Below, piece after piece: positions 39,461 to 46,881 of a DNA stretch of 64,000 bases. The stretch is from SAR202 cluster bacterium Io17-Chloro-G2 (GTDB taxonomy: Bacteria; Chloroflexota; Dehalococcoidia; Lucifugimonadales; UBA3495), in contig MUCP01000049.1 in assembly GCA_002816875.1 (NCBI GenBank), positions 36,437 to 100,436 of the forward strand. Reading direction: 5' to 3'. The notes below the pieces were generated by a model. The model ran no database searches. It was not told where the DNA came from and was given only the letters and a program-made list of their open reading frames with translations. The translations under genes and the position numbers were made by a program. Numbering within the stretch: the first letter of the stretch is position 1; each line of letters begins with the position of its first letter.

Positions 39461-40444
39461 CTAATATGCCGCCAGGTTGCGCAGGGCCACGGCGACCGTT
39501 TCCGTACTTGGCATGTAGGCGCTTTCCAGGGTCTCGGCGAAAGGCATGGTGGGTACGTCGGGCCCGCACAGCCGGGCTATGGGAGCGTCCAGGAACTCGA
39601 AGGCCTCTGCCGCGGCCACGGCGGCCACCTCCGCTCCCACTCCGCCGGTGATGTTGTCCTCGTGCACTATGAGAAGCCTGCCGGTCTTCTTGACCGATTC
39701 CACCACCGTCTCTTTGTCCAACGGTTTAAGGGTGCGCAGGTCCACTACTTCCACGTCGATTCCTTCTTGCGAGACCTGTTCGGCGGCTTCCAGGCAATAG
39801 TGAAGCATCAAACCATAAGAAACTGTGGTGATGCTCTCGCCGGGCCGTTTGATATCAGCCTTGCCGATGGGAAGGGTGTACTCATCCTCGGGCACCTCGC
39901 CCCGGACCAGGCGGTAGGTCTTTTTGTGTTCCAGACTGATTACTGGGTTGTTGTCGCGGATGGCCGACTTCAACAAGCCTTTGGCGTCGAAGGGCGTGGC
40001 CGGGGCGATAACTTTGAGGCCGGGGGTATGGAAAAACATGGCTTCCACGTTTTGGGAATGGAACAGGCCGCCCCGGATTCCGCCGCCGTAGGGTATTCTG
40101 ACCACCATGGGGACGTTGAGGGACCCGTGGGTGCCGTAGCAAACCCGGGCGGCTTCGCCGATGAGTTGATTGACGGCGGGCCACACGAAATCGGAGAATT
40201 GGACCTCTGGTATGGGCCGCATTCCCCGGTAAGCCGCTCCCAGGGCGATCCCCATGATGGCCGCCTCGGCCAGCGGTGTGTCTATCACCCTTTCACCGCC
40301 GAACTCTTCCAGAAGTCCCTGGGTTGCCAGGAATACCCCGCCCCGCTGGCCAACGTCTTCACCCAAAACGAAGACATTGGAGTCGCGGCGCATCTCCTCC
40401 CGGATGGCTTCCCTTACTGCTTCAATCACACTGACGACGGCCAA
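39461..40444 (-). CDS. 2-oxo acid dehydrogenase E1 component, beta subunit
   Basis: A 327-residue transketolase-like E1beta. Typical stretches: AVREAIREEMRRDSNVFVLG, GVFLATQGLLEEFG, RVIDTPLAEAAIMGIALGAA, RIPYGGGIRGGLFHSQNVEA and a C-terminal VVDLRTLKPLDKETVVESVK. It pairs with E1alpha to form the thiamine-diphosphate decarboxylase of the complex. The gene begins 23 bp after the E1alpha stop. The length is normal. Pyruvate, branched-chain 2-oxo acids and acetoin are all possible substrates. Confidence 0.92.
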   Translation of the reverse strand: MAVVSVIEAVREAIREEMRRDSNVFVLGEDVGQRGGVFLATQGLLEEFGGERVIDTPLAEAAIMGIALGAAYRGMRPIPEVQFSDFVWPAVNQLIGEAARVCYGTHGSLNVPMVVRIPYGGGIRGGLFHSQNVEAMFFHTPGLKVIAPATPFDAKGLLKSAIRDNNPVISLEHKKTYRLVRGEVPEDEYTLPIGKADIKRPGESITTVSYGLMLHYCLEAAEQVSQEGIDVEVVDLRTLKPLDKETVVESVKKTGRLLIVHEDNITGGVGAEVAAVAAAEAFEFLDAPIARLCGPDVPTMPFAETLESAYMPSTETVAVALRNLAAY

Positions 40445-40467
40445 GATTCAACCTCTCTTTATGCCCC

Positions 40468-41529
40468 CTATGGGACGTAGACCATCTCGTGAAGGCTGGA
40501 TGCGCCGGGGGGGCTGGCCGCGTCGGCAGCATCGGTGGCTGCGTCCACTTCCCGCAGGGCCAGGGCCGCGATCTCCTCCACCTGTTTTCGAGTGATGATG
40601 CCCCGGTGAACCAAGTCTTCGGCCATGGTGACCACCGGGTCCCGCTTTCTGGCCTCTTCTACTTCGCCCTTAGGCCGGTAGCGCCGGTCGTCATCGTCTG
40701 TGGTGTGGGGCATGAACCGGTCGACCTTCATCTCTAAAAGCACCGGCCCCTGTTGCCGGGCGTGGCTGATGGCGTGGTGGGTCGCTTCATAGCATTGGAC
40801 GAGGTCCATCCCGTCGACCACGAAACCGGGGAACCCGTAGCCGGCCGCCCGGCTGGCCAGGTCGTCCAGGTTCATTTGGCGCCGTTGGGGGACCGAAATG
40901 GCGTACCCGTTGTTTTCGCAGATAAAGATCACGGGAAGCCGGTGAACCCCGGCGAAGTTCATGGCCTCGTGGGTTTCTCCCTGACTGGACGCGCCGTCGC
41001 CGAAGTAGACCAGCACGACGGTGTGGTCTCCCAGCATGGTGCAGGCCAGGGCGTATCCCACCGACTGGGTCAGACCGGCAGCCACCACATTTGAGATCTG
41101 GATGACTTTGTTTGGCAGGTCGGCCCCTTGTAGAGGGAACTGGCGGGCGTTGCTATAAGGCTCGCCTTCTTTACCCATGAATGAAAGCATCACCTGTTCG
41201 GCGGTCAGGCCGGCGGACATTTTGACGGCCAAGTCACGGTAGTAGGGAAACAGAAAACAGTTACCGTCTTTCTCCGCTGCCAACAGAGAGCCCAGCTGTG
41301 CCGCTTCGTGGCCCTGACAGGAAGCGGCGATGGGCACCTTGCCCTGGCGGTTTAGGGCCCATATACGCTCGTCCACCAGACGGACCATGACCATCTTCTT
41401 GTAGTAGTCCACCAGGTCATCGGTGGTAAGGCCCCCGGGCAGGCCCGCAGCCGAATCTTGGACAGGTTTGGCCCCAGCGGGCCTTTTAGTAGGAGGCTTT
41501 TTTGTGGGAGTAGACCTTGGCCGGGCCAT
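40468..41529 (-). CDS. 2-oxo acid dehydrogenase E1 component, alpha subunit
   Basis: A 353-residue E1alpha. The thiamine-diphosphate motif is GDGASSQGETHEAMNFAGVH followed by FICENNGYAIS, and DRFMPHTTDDDDRRYR holds the family's phosphorylation-loop region. A Lys/Pro-rich N-terminal tail (about 25 residues) precedes the fold. It binds thiamine diphosphate and decarboxylates a 2-oxo acid with E1beta. It is first in the operon E1alpha-E1beta-E2-lipB. A run of G lies just before the ATG; a second ATG four bases upstream is out of frame. An AT-rich region lies upstream at 41683-41720. Confidence 0.92.
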   Translation of the reverse strand: MARPRSTPTKKPPTKRPAGAKPVQDSAAGLPGGLTTDDLVDYYKKMVMVRLVDERIWALNRQGKVPIAASCQGHEAAQLGSLLAAEKDGNCFLFPYYRDLAVKMSAGLTAEQVMLSFMGKEGEPYSNARQFPLQGADLPNKVIQISNVVAAGLTQSVGYALACTMLGDHTVVLVYFGDGASSQGETHEAMNFAGVHRLPVIFICENNGYAISVPQRRQMNLDDLASRAAGYGFPGFVVDGMDLVQCYEATHHAISHARQQGPVLLEMKVDRFMPHTTDDDDRRYRPKGEVEEARKRDPVVTMAEDLVHRGIITRKQVEEIAALALREVDAATDAADAASPPGASSLHEMVYVP

Positions 41530-41850
41530 TCATTCCCCCTTTGGCGATGCTGCCAAATCGATTCGGACCGATGCAGGCAAAGCCTGGGATGCATCTTTCC
41601 GGGTCATGCCATTCAGGTCATGCCAGCGCCGGAAGGCGTCGTTTCGCCGGGCAGGCGTGGTAAGCTCCATATTCAATCCGGGTTATCTACACAATATATG
41701 ATGCATACAATTATAGATGGGCCACAAGGGCGCCGCAAACCGAAAAACCGTTGAGCGGGGTTTCCCGATGGCCGGTCATTGCCCGGCCGCACGTAAATCA
41801 GGCACGGGTCACGCCCAAAAAATTGGTAACTAGATTCCTTGGATTCTGCG

Positions 41851-41878
41851 TTGACATAACGCTCCCAAGCCTGATAAT
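41851..41878 (+). promoter_or_regulatory. promoter upstream of dnaA, probably for a structured RNA
   Basis: TTGACA (41851-41856), a 16-bp spacer and GATAAT (41873-41878). The predicted start is near 41884, about 415 bases before the dnaA ATG. The strong -35 and the structured sequence that follows suggest either a non-coding RNA or a long dnaA leader. Confidence 0.55.
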
Positions 41879-41881
41879 TTT

Positions 41882-42115
41882 GGGCAGATGAGCGTGATAG
41901 TGGGTTGTGCAAGTTACCGCCCCGGTTCTCCTCACAGCACCATCCGGCGTTAATCCGCCTCCGTGGGATTGGCATCCGCGGGATAGGCGGGGATAGACGC
42001 CAACGGATAAGGGAGACCAAGGTCAAGGCCTGGCCAGAGGCTCTTGGTTAACCCCCAGTGGCCGTTCCAAGGATACATCGGGTAGCGCCCTGCGGGGCAA
42101 AGCCCAATATTTTAG
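41882..42115 (+). ncRNA. candidate structured non-coding RNA (6S-like rod), unconfirmed
   Basis: A sequence of about 230 nt starts at the predicted promoter start and can fold into a long rod. The apical hairpin has ATCCG (41942-41946) pairing with CGGAT (42004-42008), GCGT/ACGC, ATCCGCCT (41953-41960) with AGGCGG..AT (41985-41994), and CCGTGG/CCGCGG closing a small loop. Below a 10-by-3 internal bulge, GGTTCTCC (41924-41931) pairs with GGAGACC (42012-42018). GTTACC pairs with GGTTAAC, and the ends pair as TTGGGC (41880-41885) with GCCCAA (42102-42107), followed by TATTTT. This shape recalls 6S RNA. I found no RNase P, SRP or tmRNA signature. It could also be a dnaA leader. Confidence 0.35.
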
Positions 42116-42300
42116 GGTTTTCCCAGGTTCCGTTCTTTATTTAGGTCCATTACCGGATTTTTTTCCCCGGCTTTGATTTGGCCGGCGGTAAGTCTGGTGG
42201 CCGCCGCTTTCCACCTGTGGGGTCATCTGGGTGTGGCGGATTGCCGGACTTCCTGGGGGATTCGGCTCATTTTGACTTGGGCCGCGGGTTGGGAGGACAT

Positions 42301-43680
42301 ATGACGACTTTAAGATCATCGTCCAGAGATTTATGGCGGGCGGTGTTGGGAGAACTGGAACTTCAACTGCCCAGACCGGCCTTCGAAACCTGGCTAAAAA
42401 AGACGGAAGGGGTTAGTCATGACGAACACCAGTTCGTCGTGGCGGTGCCCACTGCCTTCGCCGTGACTTGGCTGGAGCGCCGCATGTACCAGGCAATTCA
42501 CAAGGCCGTTGCAAAAGTCGCCCAACGTCCACTGGACGTACAGTTCAGGGTGGACATCGGCCCCTCGAGCGAGAGCGGCCCAGGGGATTCCCCTGACGTT
42601 TCTCCAGGCCTGGAACCGGGTCCGTCCAAAAGTCCGGAGTTGGCTCAACGACAAGGGCTGACCCGCACTCCGTTCAATTCCCGGTATACTTTCAATACAT
42701 TCGTGGTGGGGGAATGCAATCGGCTGGCCTACAGCGCGGCCCAGGCGGTGGCCGAAGCCCCTGGGGAAGCATACAACCCCCTGTTCCTATATTCGGGTGT
42801 TGGGCTGGGTAAGACCCATCTGCTCCACGCCATCGGCCACATCTGCGCCAGCCGCGGCCAGTCCGTCCTCTACGTGACTTCCGAGCAGTTCACCAACCAT
42901 TTCGTCTCGGCTATCCGTAACCGTACCACTGAGGATTTTCGGAGCCATTACCGGGGCGTCCAGGTGCTGCTGATGGACGATGTCCAGTTCCTAAGCGGAA
43001 AAGAGCAGACCCACGAGGGTTTCTTCCACACATTCAACGATCTGCACACATCGGGACGCCAGGTGGTGATCACGTCAGACCGGCCGCCCAGCGCCCTTGC
43101 CTTGCTGCAGGACCGCATGCGCTCGCGGTTCGAGTGGGGGCTTATCGCCGACATAGAGCCGCCTGGTTTGGAAACACGCATGGCCATCCTGGCGTCCAAG
43201 GCGGCCCAACTAAAGATCAGCATCGACGATGGCATCATCGAGCTGATCGCCAAGCGAGTGCAAAAGAACGTGCGCGACTTGGAGGGCAGCCTCAACCGAA
43301 TTGCCGCTTACCTGCAATTGATGAACGTGGACATTACCTACGAATCGACGTCGCGAATATTGGATTCGGTGGTTTCCGATTCGGCCCGTCACAATATAGA
43401 ACCCGAGAACATAATCGAGAAGGTGGCCGGCTACTATCAGTTCGACACCGATGCGCTGGTGGGGCGGCGGCGGACCAAGAAGATATCCATGGCCCGGCAG
43501 GTGGCCATGTACCTGCTGATCTACGAACTGGAAATGTCCCCCACCCAGGTGGGGCGTCTGTTGGGCGGCCGGGACCATGCAACGGTGATCCACGGCGCGG
43601 GAAAGATCAACGGAGAGATCAGCGAAGACCGCCAATTGCGCCAGGACGTGCTTGCGATCAAGGAAGCCATCTTTAGCTGA
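42301..43680 (+). CDS. dnaA: Chromosomal replication initiator DnaA
   Basis: A 459-residue AAA+ initiator that binds DnaA boxes and opens the origin. Domain I covers about 1-80, a Pro/Ser-rich linker about 85-115, then the AAA+ domain with Walker A GVGLGKTH (166-173) and Walker B LLMDDVQF (223-230). Domain IV ends with the DNA-binding signature GGRDHATVIHGAGKI. The start ATG 42301 follows GGGAGGACAT. The frame is open to 42178, but the extra residues look untranslated. A T-tailed hairpin and three DnaA-box-like repeats follow the stop, so the origin may be here. dnaN and gyrB are not adjacent. Confidence 0.96.
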   Translation: MTTLRSSSRDLWRAVLGELELQLPRPAFETWLKKTEGVSHDEHQFVVAVPTAFAVTWLERRMYQAIHKAVAKVAQRPLDVQFRVDIGPSSESGPGDSPDVSPGLEPGPSKSPELAQRQGLTRTPFNSRYTFNTFVVGECNRLAYSAAQAVAEAPGEAYNPLFLYSGVGLGKTHLLHAIGHICASRGQSVLYVTSEQFTNHFVSAIRNRTTEDFRSHYRGVQVLLMDDVQFLSGKEQTHEGFFHTFNDLHTSGRQVVITSDRPPSALALLQDRMRSRFEWGLIADIEPPGLETRMAILASKAAQLKISIDDGIIELIAKRVQKNVRDLEGSLNRIAAYLQLMNVDITYESTSRILDSVVSDSARHNIEPENIIEKVAGYYQFDTDALVGRRRTKKISMARQVAMYLLIYELEMSPTQVGRLLGGRDHATVIHGAGKINGEISEDRQLRQDVLAIKEAIFS

Positions 43681-43708
43681 TTTTTGCCAGGCGGAAATTT
43701 CAGCGCAA

Positions 43709-43742
43709 GCCGGTCCCGCCAGTGGATAACCGGCCTTTTTTC
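43709..43742 (+). terminator. Rho-independent terminator of dnaA
   Basis: GCCGGT (43709-43714) pairs with ACCGGC (43729-43734), and a run of seven T follows (43736-43742). It starts 29 bases after the dnaA stop. The first DnaA-box-like repeat lies partly in its loop, so DnaA binding and termination share DNA. Confidence 0.55.
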
Positions 43743-43772
43743 GTGGATAACCCGGCCTATAGGGGGGATAAC
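43722..43772. promoter_or_regulatory. three DnaA-box-like repeats with 21-bp period (possible oriC)
   Basis: GTGGATAAC at 43722-43730 and 43743-43751, and GGGGATAAC at 43764-43772. Each is followed by CCGGCC or CCCGGCC, all are in one orientation, and each start is exactly 21 bp from the previous one. They match TGTGGATAA (reverse of TTATCCACA) with one or two changes. A T-rich run lies between the first two. An origin directly downstream of dnaA is common in bacteria. Confidence 0.5.
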
Positions 43773-43846
43773 CCGGCCAGGCGGGTTGGCGGCCGATGGG
43801 CCGGTTCATTCCATTCAGCCCCACCGGTTCTATCAGCCGTCTGCAT

Positions 43847-45388
43847 TCACCCGGCCCCGGCGGCGGCGGGAACTTTTTCAGGCTCTTGGACAGCGGTTTC
43901 GCTGCATTCGGGCATCCAAGGCACCGAACAGTCCGGCACCCATTGGATGATTGGAGCGGGTTCCTGGGGTGCGGGCGCTTCAATTGCGGCTGGGCCCCTG
44001 GATTTGGCCATACTTAGAGAAAGGCCCATGGCTAAGATGACGGGCGCGGCCAGAATCAGAAATGCGTCGCTAAATGCAACGGTAGAACCGGCCTGAAAAC
44101 TCGAATGTAATGGGTTTAACGGTTGCGACGATCCGGCCGTCCGGGAGTTGACCACGGCCATTAAGGCGGCCGTTCCGAAACTTCCCCCCAGGAAAAACAG
44201 CATGGAGTTGATACTAAGGGCCGATGCCAGCATAGGCCCGCTGACAATACGGGATATGGTGGCGGCCAGCGGCGTGTTCATCAGTCCAAACCCGGCTCCC
44301 AATATCCCTGTGAATACGGCTATCACCCAGACTGGTGATCCCGCGTAGGCCGATAATCCTACGACCCCCAGAAGCATCAAAGGGGAGCCGGCCCAAATGG
44401 GCAGGCGAGGGTCTTTCCGGTCGGTGATTCGCCCCGCGATTATCCCAAACACGGAGCTTGCCACGGCCCCGGGTAACAGGACCAGCCCAATGTCCAACGG
44501 CGGCAGCCGGTAGGCCAGCGCGAGGAATATCGGCAACCCTATTAATGGGGCCAGGTTGGCCGCCATGGCGAAAAAGCTGATGCACACTAGGATCACGTAG
44601 CGGCCGTTTCGTAAGAACTCAGTCGGTATAAATGGATGATCCGCCGTCAACTGGCGAAATATCAGGATGGCCAATCCGGCCGCCGCCATGCTCGCTCCAA
44701 CGATCGCCAGCGGGGAGGTCCAACCGGCGCGGGCCCCTTCCGTTGGGACAAGCAGGGCCCCCGCTACCAAAAGTGCCAACGCCACGCCGCCCGGTATGTC
44801 CAGCCGGCCTCGGGTTAGTTCCTCATCTCTGGGAAGGACCTTTAGACCAAAGGGGACCGCCAGCGCCGCCAGGGCGGTAAAGACAAATATTGCCTGCCAT
44901 CCTAACGTCTCGGATAAAATTCCGCCCACCAGCGGTCCGATGGCGGCCCCGGCGCCGATGGTGGCTGCTATGATGCCCAGCACGGTGCCCCTGGCCGATT
45001 GGCCGTAGGCCCTGCTGGCCAGAGTCATGCCCAAGCTGGGGACGGCGGCCCCGCCGATCGCCTGAATGACCCTTGCCGCCAGAAGCCAGGCGAAGCTGGG
45101 GGCCAGCGCCGCGAACAGCGATCCCAGTGAGAAAACAGCGACGCCCAACAGGAAGAGACGGCGGGCGCCATGCAAGTCGGCAAGACGCCCGTAGAAGGGA
45201 ATGGCTATACCGTAGACCAGCAGAAATCCGGTCATCAACCAAGGAAGTTGGCCGGGGGCTACATCCAAGTCCGCGACGATCGCCGGAAGCACCACGCCTA
45301 CTGCCGACGCGTTGAGCACTCCGCAGAACAGCGGCACGCAAACGGCCAACAGGACCCACATCTTGGAATTTGATGTGTCCGTATTCAT
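43847..45388 (-). CDS. DHA2-type MFS drug efflux transporter (EmrB/QacA-like)
   Basis: A 513-residue MFS protein with about 14 hydrophobic segments, the usual number in the DHA2 group. Signatures: LNASAVGVVLPAIVADL in the first segment, the loop motif YGRLADLHGARRLFLLG, and ASRAYGQSARGTVLG further on. It would export hydrophobic compounds using the proton gradient. The C-terminal tail is rich in Pro, Ala and Glu. The start 45388 (MNTDTSNSK) is chosen for the start of the hydrophobic pattern; no strong ribosome binding site is seen. It is last in a same-strand set with a MarR regulator and an isochorismatase-like hydrolase, which points to a resistance or detoxification operon. Confidence 0.88.
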   Translation of the reverse strand: MNTDTSNSKMWVLLAVCVPLFCGVLNASAVGVVLPAIVADLDVAPGQLPWLMTGFLLVYGIAIPFYGRLADLHGARRLFLLGVAVFSLGSLFAALAPSFAWLLAARVIQAIGGAAVPSLGMTLASRAYGQSARGTVLGIIAATIGAGAAIGPLVGGILSETLGWQAIFVFTALAALAVPFGLKVLPRDEELTRGRLDIPGGVALALLVAGALLVPTEGARAGWTSPLAIVGASMAAAGLAILIFRQLTADHPFIPTEFLRNGRYVILVCISFFAMAANLAPLIGLPIFLALAYRLPPLDIGLVLLPGAVASSVFGIIAGRITDRKDPRLPIWAGSPLMLLGVVGLSAYAGSPVWVIAVFTGILGAGFGLMNTPLAATISRIVSGPMLASALSINSMLFFLGGSFGTAALMAVVNSRTAGSSQPLNPLHSSFQAGSTVAFSDAFLILAAPVILAMGLSLSMAKSRGPAAIEAPAPQEPAPIIQWVPDCSVPWMPECSETAVQEPEKVPAAAGAG

Positions 45389-45517
45389 CAGGTGGTTTTG
45401 GTCTCTCCGATATTGGGATGGGCGATTGACGTGGCGGCCCCGAAACACTCGGCGGATTGGCTACCGGGATGCAAGGCCGCCCCCTGGGAGCTAACTACTG
45501 TATGGCAAACTTCCGTA

Positions 45518-46138
45518 TTAGGAGCTCTTGGGCAGATGGTTTTGCATGATCTCCACGAATTGGCCCACGTAATCTCCCTGGTAGAGACGCGCCAATTCAG
45601 CCATGACCGCCTCCCAGGTGACCGGCGCTGCCCCGGCCTGGACGATCCGCTCCATGCCTCTCTGATGGGCGTCGGCACTGGTGCCGCCGGATGCATCGGA
45701 GACTGCATACACCTCGTATCCGTCGCGCAGCAGGTCCAGCGCCGGGAACACCAGGCATACCTCGGTCCAAAGGGCGGCCATGATCAACTTCCGGCGTCCG
45801 GTGGCTTCCACGGCCTCCCGGAAGGCGGGCTCCTCCCAGGCGTTCACCTTGTGCCGGTCGATGGCTTGGACATCGGGCAACACCGCCTGCAGTTCTTGAA
45901 TCGTAGGCTGCTGGTATCCCGCTTCAACCCCGATGGTCGACAGCACAACGGGCAGGCCAAACATCTTCCCCGCTTTGGCCAGGGCCACTACGTTGTTGAC
46001 CAGCGCTTCGCGGCTGATCGACTTAGTCCCTGCGATCAACGAGGGTTGGTAGTCGATCAGGACCAGGGCCGAATTTTCGGCGGTCAGCAGGTGGTCGGTC
46101 TTGGGGTCTCTAACGGTTTCCATTATTCCTGTGGTCAT
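45518..46138 (-). CDS. Isochorismatase-like cysteine hydrolase
   Basis: A 206-residue hydrolase of the isochorismatase/nicotinamidase fold. The catalytic triad is visible: Asp29 (VLIDYQ), Lys97 (DRHKVNAW) and Cys128 (LWTEVCL). The family hydrolyses amides or vinyl ethers; the substrate is unknown. The pattern SDASGGTSADAHQRGMERI is typical of the YcaC-like subgroup. GGAGG precedes the ATG. It lies between a MarR regulator and an MFS exporter gene, all on the minus strand, so it may degrade the compound that the regulator senses. Confidence 0.88.
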   Translation of the reverse strand: MTTGIMETVRDPKTDHLLTAENSALVLIDYQPSLIAGTKSISREALVNNVVALAKAGKMFGLPVVLSTIGVEAGYQQPTIQELQAVLPDVQAIDRHKVNAWEEPAFREAVEATGRRKLIMAALWTEVCLVFPALDLLRDGYEVYAVSDASGGTSADAHQRGMERIVQAGAAPVTWEAVMAELARLYQGDYVGQFVEIMQNHLPKSS

Positions 46139-46201
46139 TCCTATCCTCCTAACGCTCTTTGGCGTATATAGCTGGTTCCGATTACGGTTCGCCGGGATGC
46201 A

Positions 46202-46243
46202 GTTTCCCGTGTCTCCGCGTGTCTCCGCGTATTTCCGCGTGTC
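46202..46243. repeat. 10-bp tandem repeat (GTCTCCGCGT)
   Basis: GTTTCCCGT, GTCTCCGCGT (46211-46220), GTCTCCGCGT (46221-46230) and ATTTCCGCGT (46231-46240), then GTCCC. The period is one helical turn. It lies in the 120-bp gap between the marR and isochorismatase-like genes, so it is within a probable operon. Confidence 0.6.
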
Positions 46244-46261
46244 CCTTAGATATGGCCTACG

Positions 46262-46732
46262 TTACCCGGCCCTGGCATTTTGCGAATACACCGCATCCTG
46301 ACCGTGGCGCAACATCTTTTGGATGATGTCCGACAGCGCGGCCTGCTCGTCTGGGGTGATGCCTTCCAGGAATCTTGTGTTATTGGCGTGCACCAGGGGT
46401 AATAGTTTCGGCACCAGGGCGCGGCCCTCCTCGGTTAGTTCCACCCTGATAGACCGGCGGTCACTGGTGAGACGGCGCCGTCGGATCAACCCCTTTTCCC
46501 GGAGCTTGTCCAGTTGTCTGCTGATGGCGGCAGTGTCCACCGGTATCACCCGGGCTAAGGCCGAGGGAGAATTGGCCTCCCCCCGATAGCAGACTTCCAG
46601 AATGGCGTACTGGGCTGACGTGACATCCAAGGCCGCCAACTCCCGGTCCAGGCCTTTTCGCAATGCTGACGCCAGACTGCCCACCCAATAACCCAGATCC
46701 CCTTGTATTGAATCCCCCTGATTTATTTCCAT
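46262..46732 (-). CDS. MarR-family transcriptional regulator
   Basis: A 156-residue winged-helix repressor. The helix-turn-helix is LARVIPVDTAAISRQLDKLR, and the wing is RRRRLTSDRRSIRVELTEEG. The C-terminal helix supports dimerisation. MarR proteins release DNA when they bind small aromatic or toxic compounds. The ATG at 46732 sits only six bases after the -10 box, so the transcript is probably leaderless. A TGACA-N5-TGTCA palindrome overlaps the -35 box, so autorepression is likely. Downstream genes on the same strand are a hydrolase and a DHA2 exporter. Confidence 0.9.
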   Translation of the reverse strand: MEINQGDSIQGDLGYWVGSLASALRKGLDRELAALDVTSAQYAILEVCYRGEANSPSALARVIPVDTAAISRQLDKLREKGLIRRRRLTSDRRSIRVELTEEGRALVPKLLPLVHANNTRFLEGITPDEQAALSDIIQKMLRHGQDAVYSQNARAG

Positions 46733-46738
46733 GTCAGA

Positions 46739-46767
46739 ACAATAAATGATATGACAATCAATGTCAA
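46739..46767 (-). promoter_or_regulatory. marR promoter with overlapping palindromic operator
   Basis: On the minus strand, TTGACA (46767-46762), a 17-bp spacer and TATTGT (46744-46739). TGACAATCAATGTCA (46752-46766) is a palindrome with TGACA/TGTCA arms covering the -35 box. Six bases separate the -10 box from the ATG, which implies a leaderless mRNA. Confidence 0.6.
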
Positions 46768-46881
46768 GTCATGGATGATAATTACTTTCTGGTGCTGGCC
46801 ACCGCTCCGTCGCCCAAATTCCCCCGAATAGCGTTACAATGTGGTGCGAAGCCGCAGATGCTAAAAGGGTGAATCGCTCCG

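Noticed and set aside
41683-41691. single DnaA-box-like TTATCTACA
   Set aside because: One mismatch and isolated; it may belong to the E1alpha promoter region. It is not counted with the phased arrays.
41673-42026. 117-codon minus-strand frame upstream of dnaA
   Set aside because: It overlaps the promoter and structured RNA candidate, has no ribosome binding site and has no recognisable pattern.
43210-43983. 257-codon minus-strand frame over the dnaA 3' end
   Set aside because: Shadow of dnaA that runs across the DnaA-box array and into the next gene.
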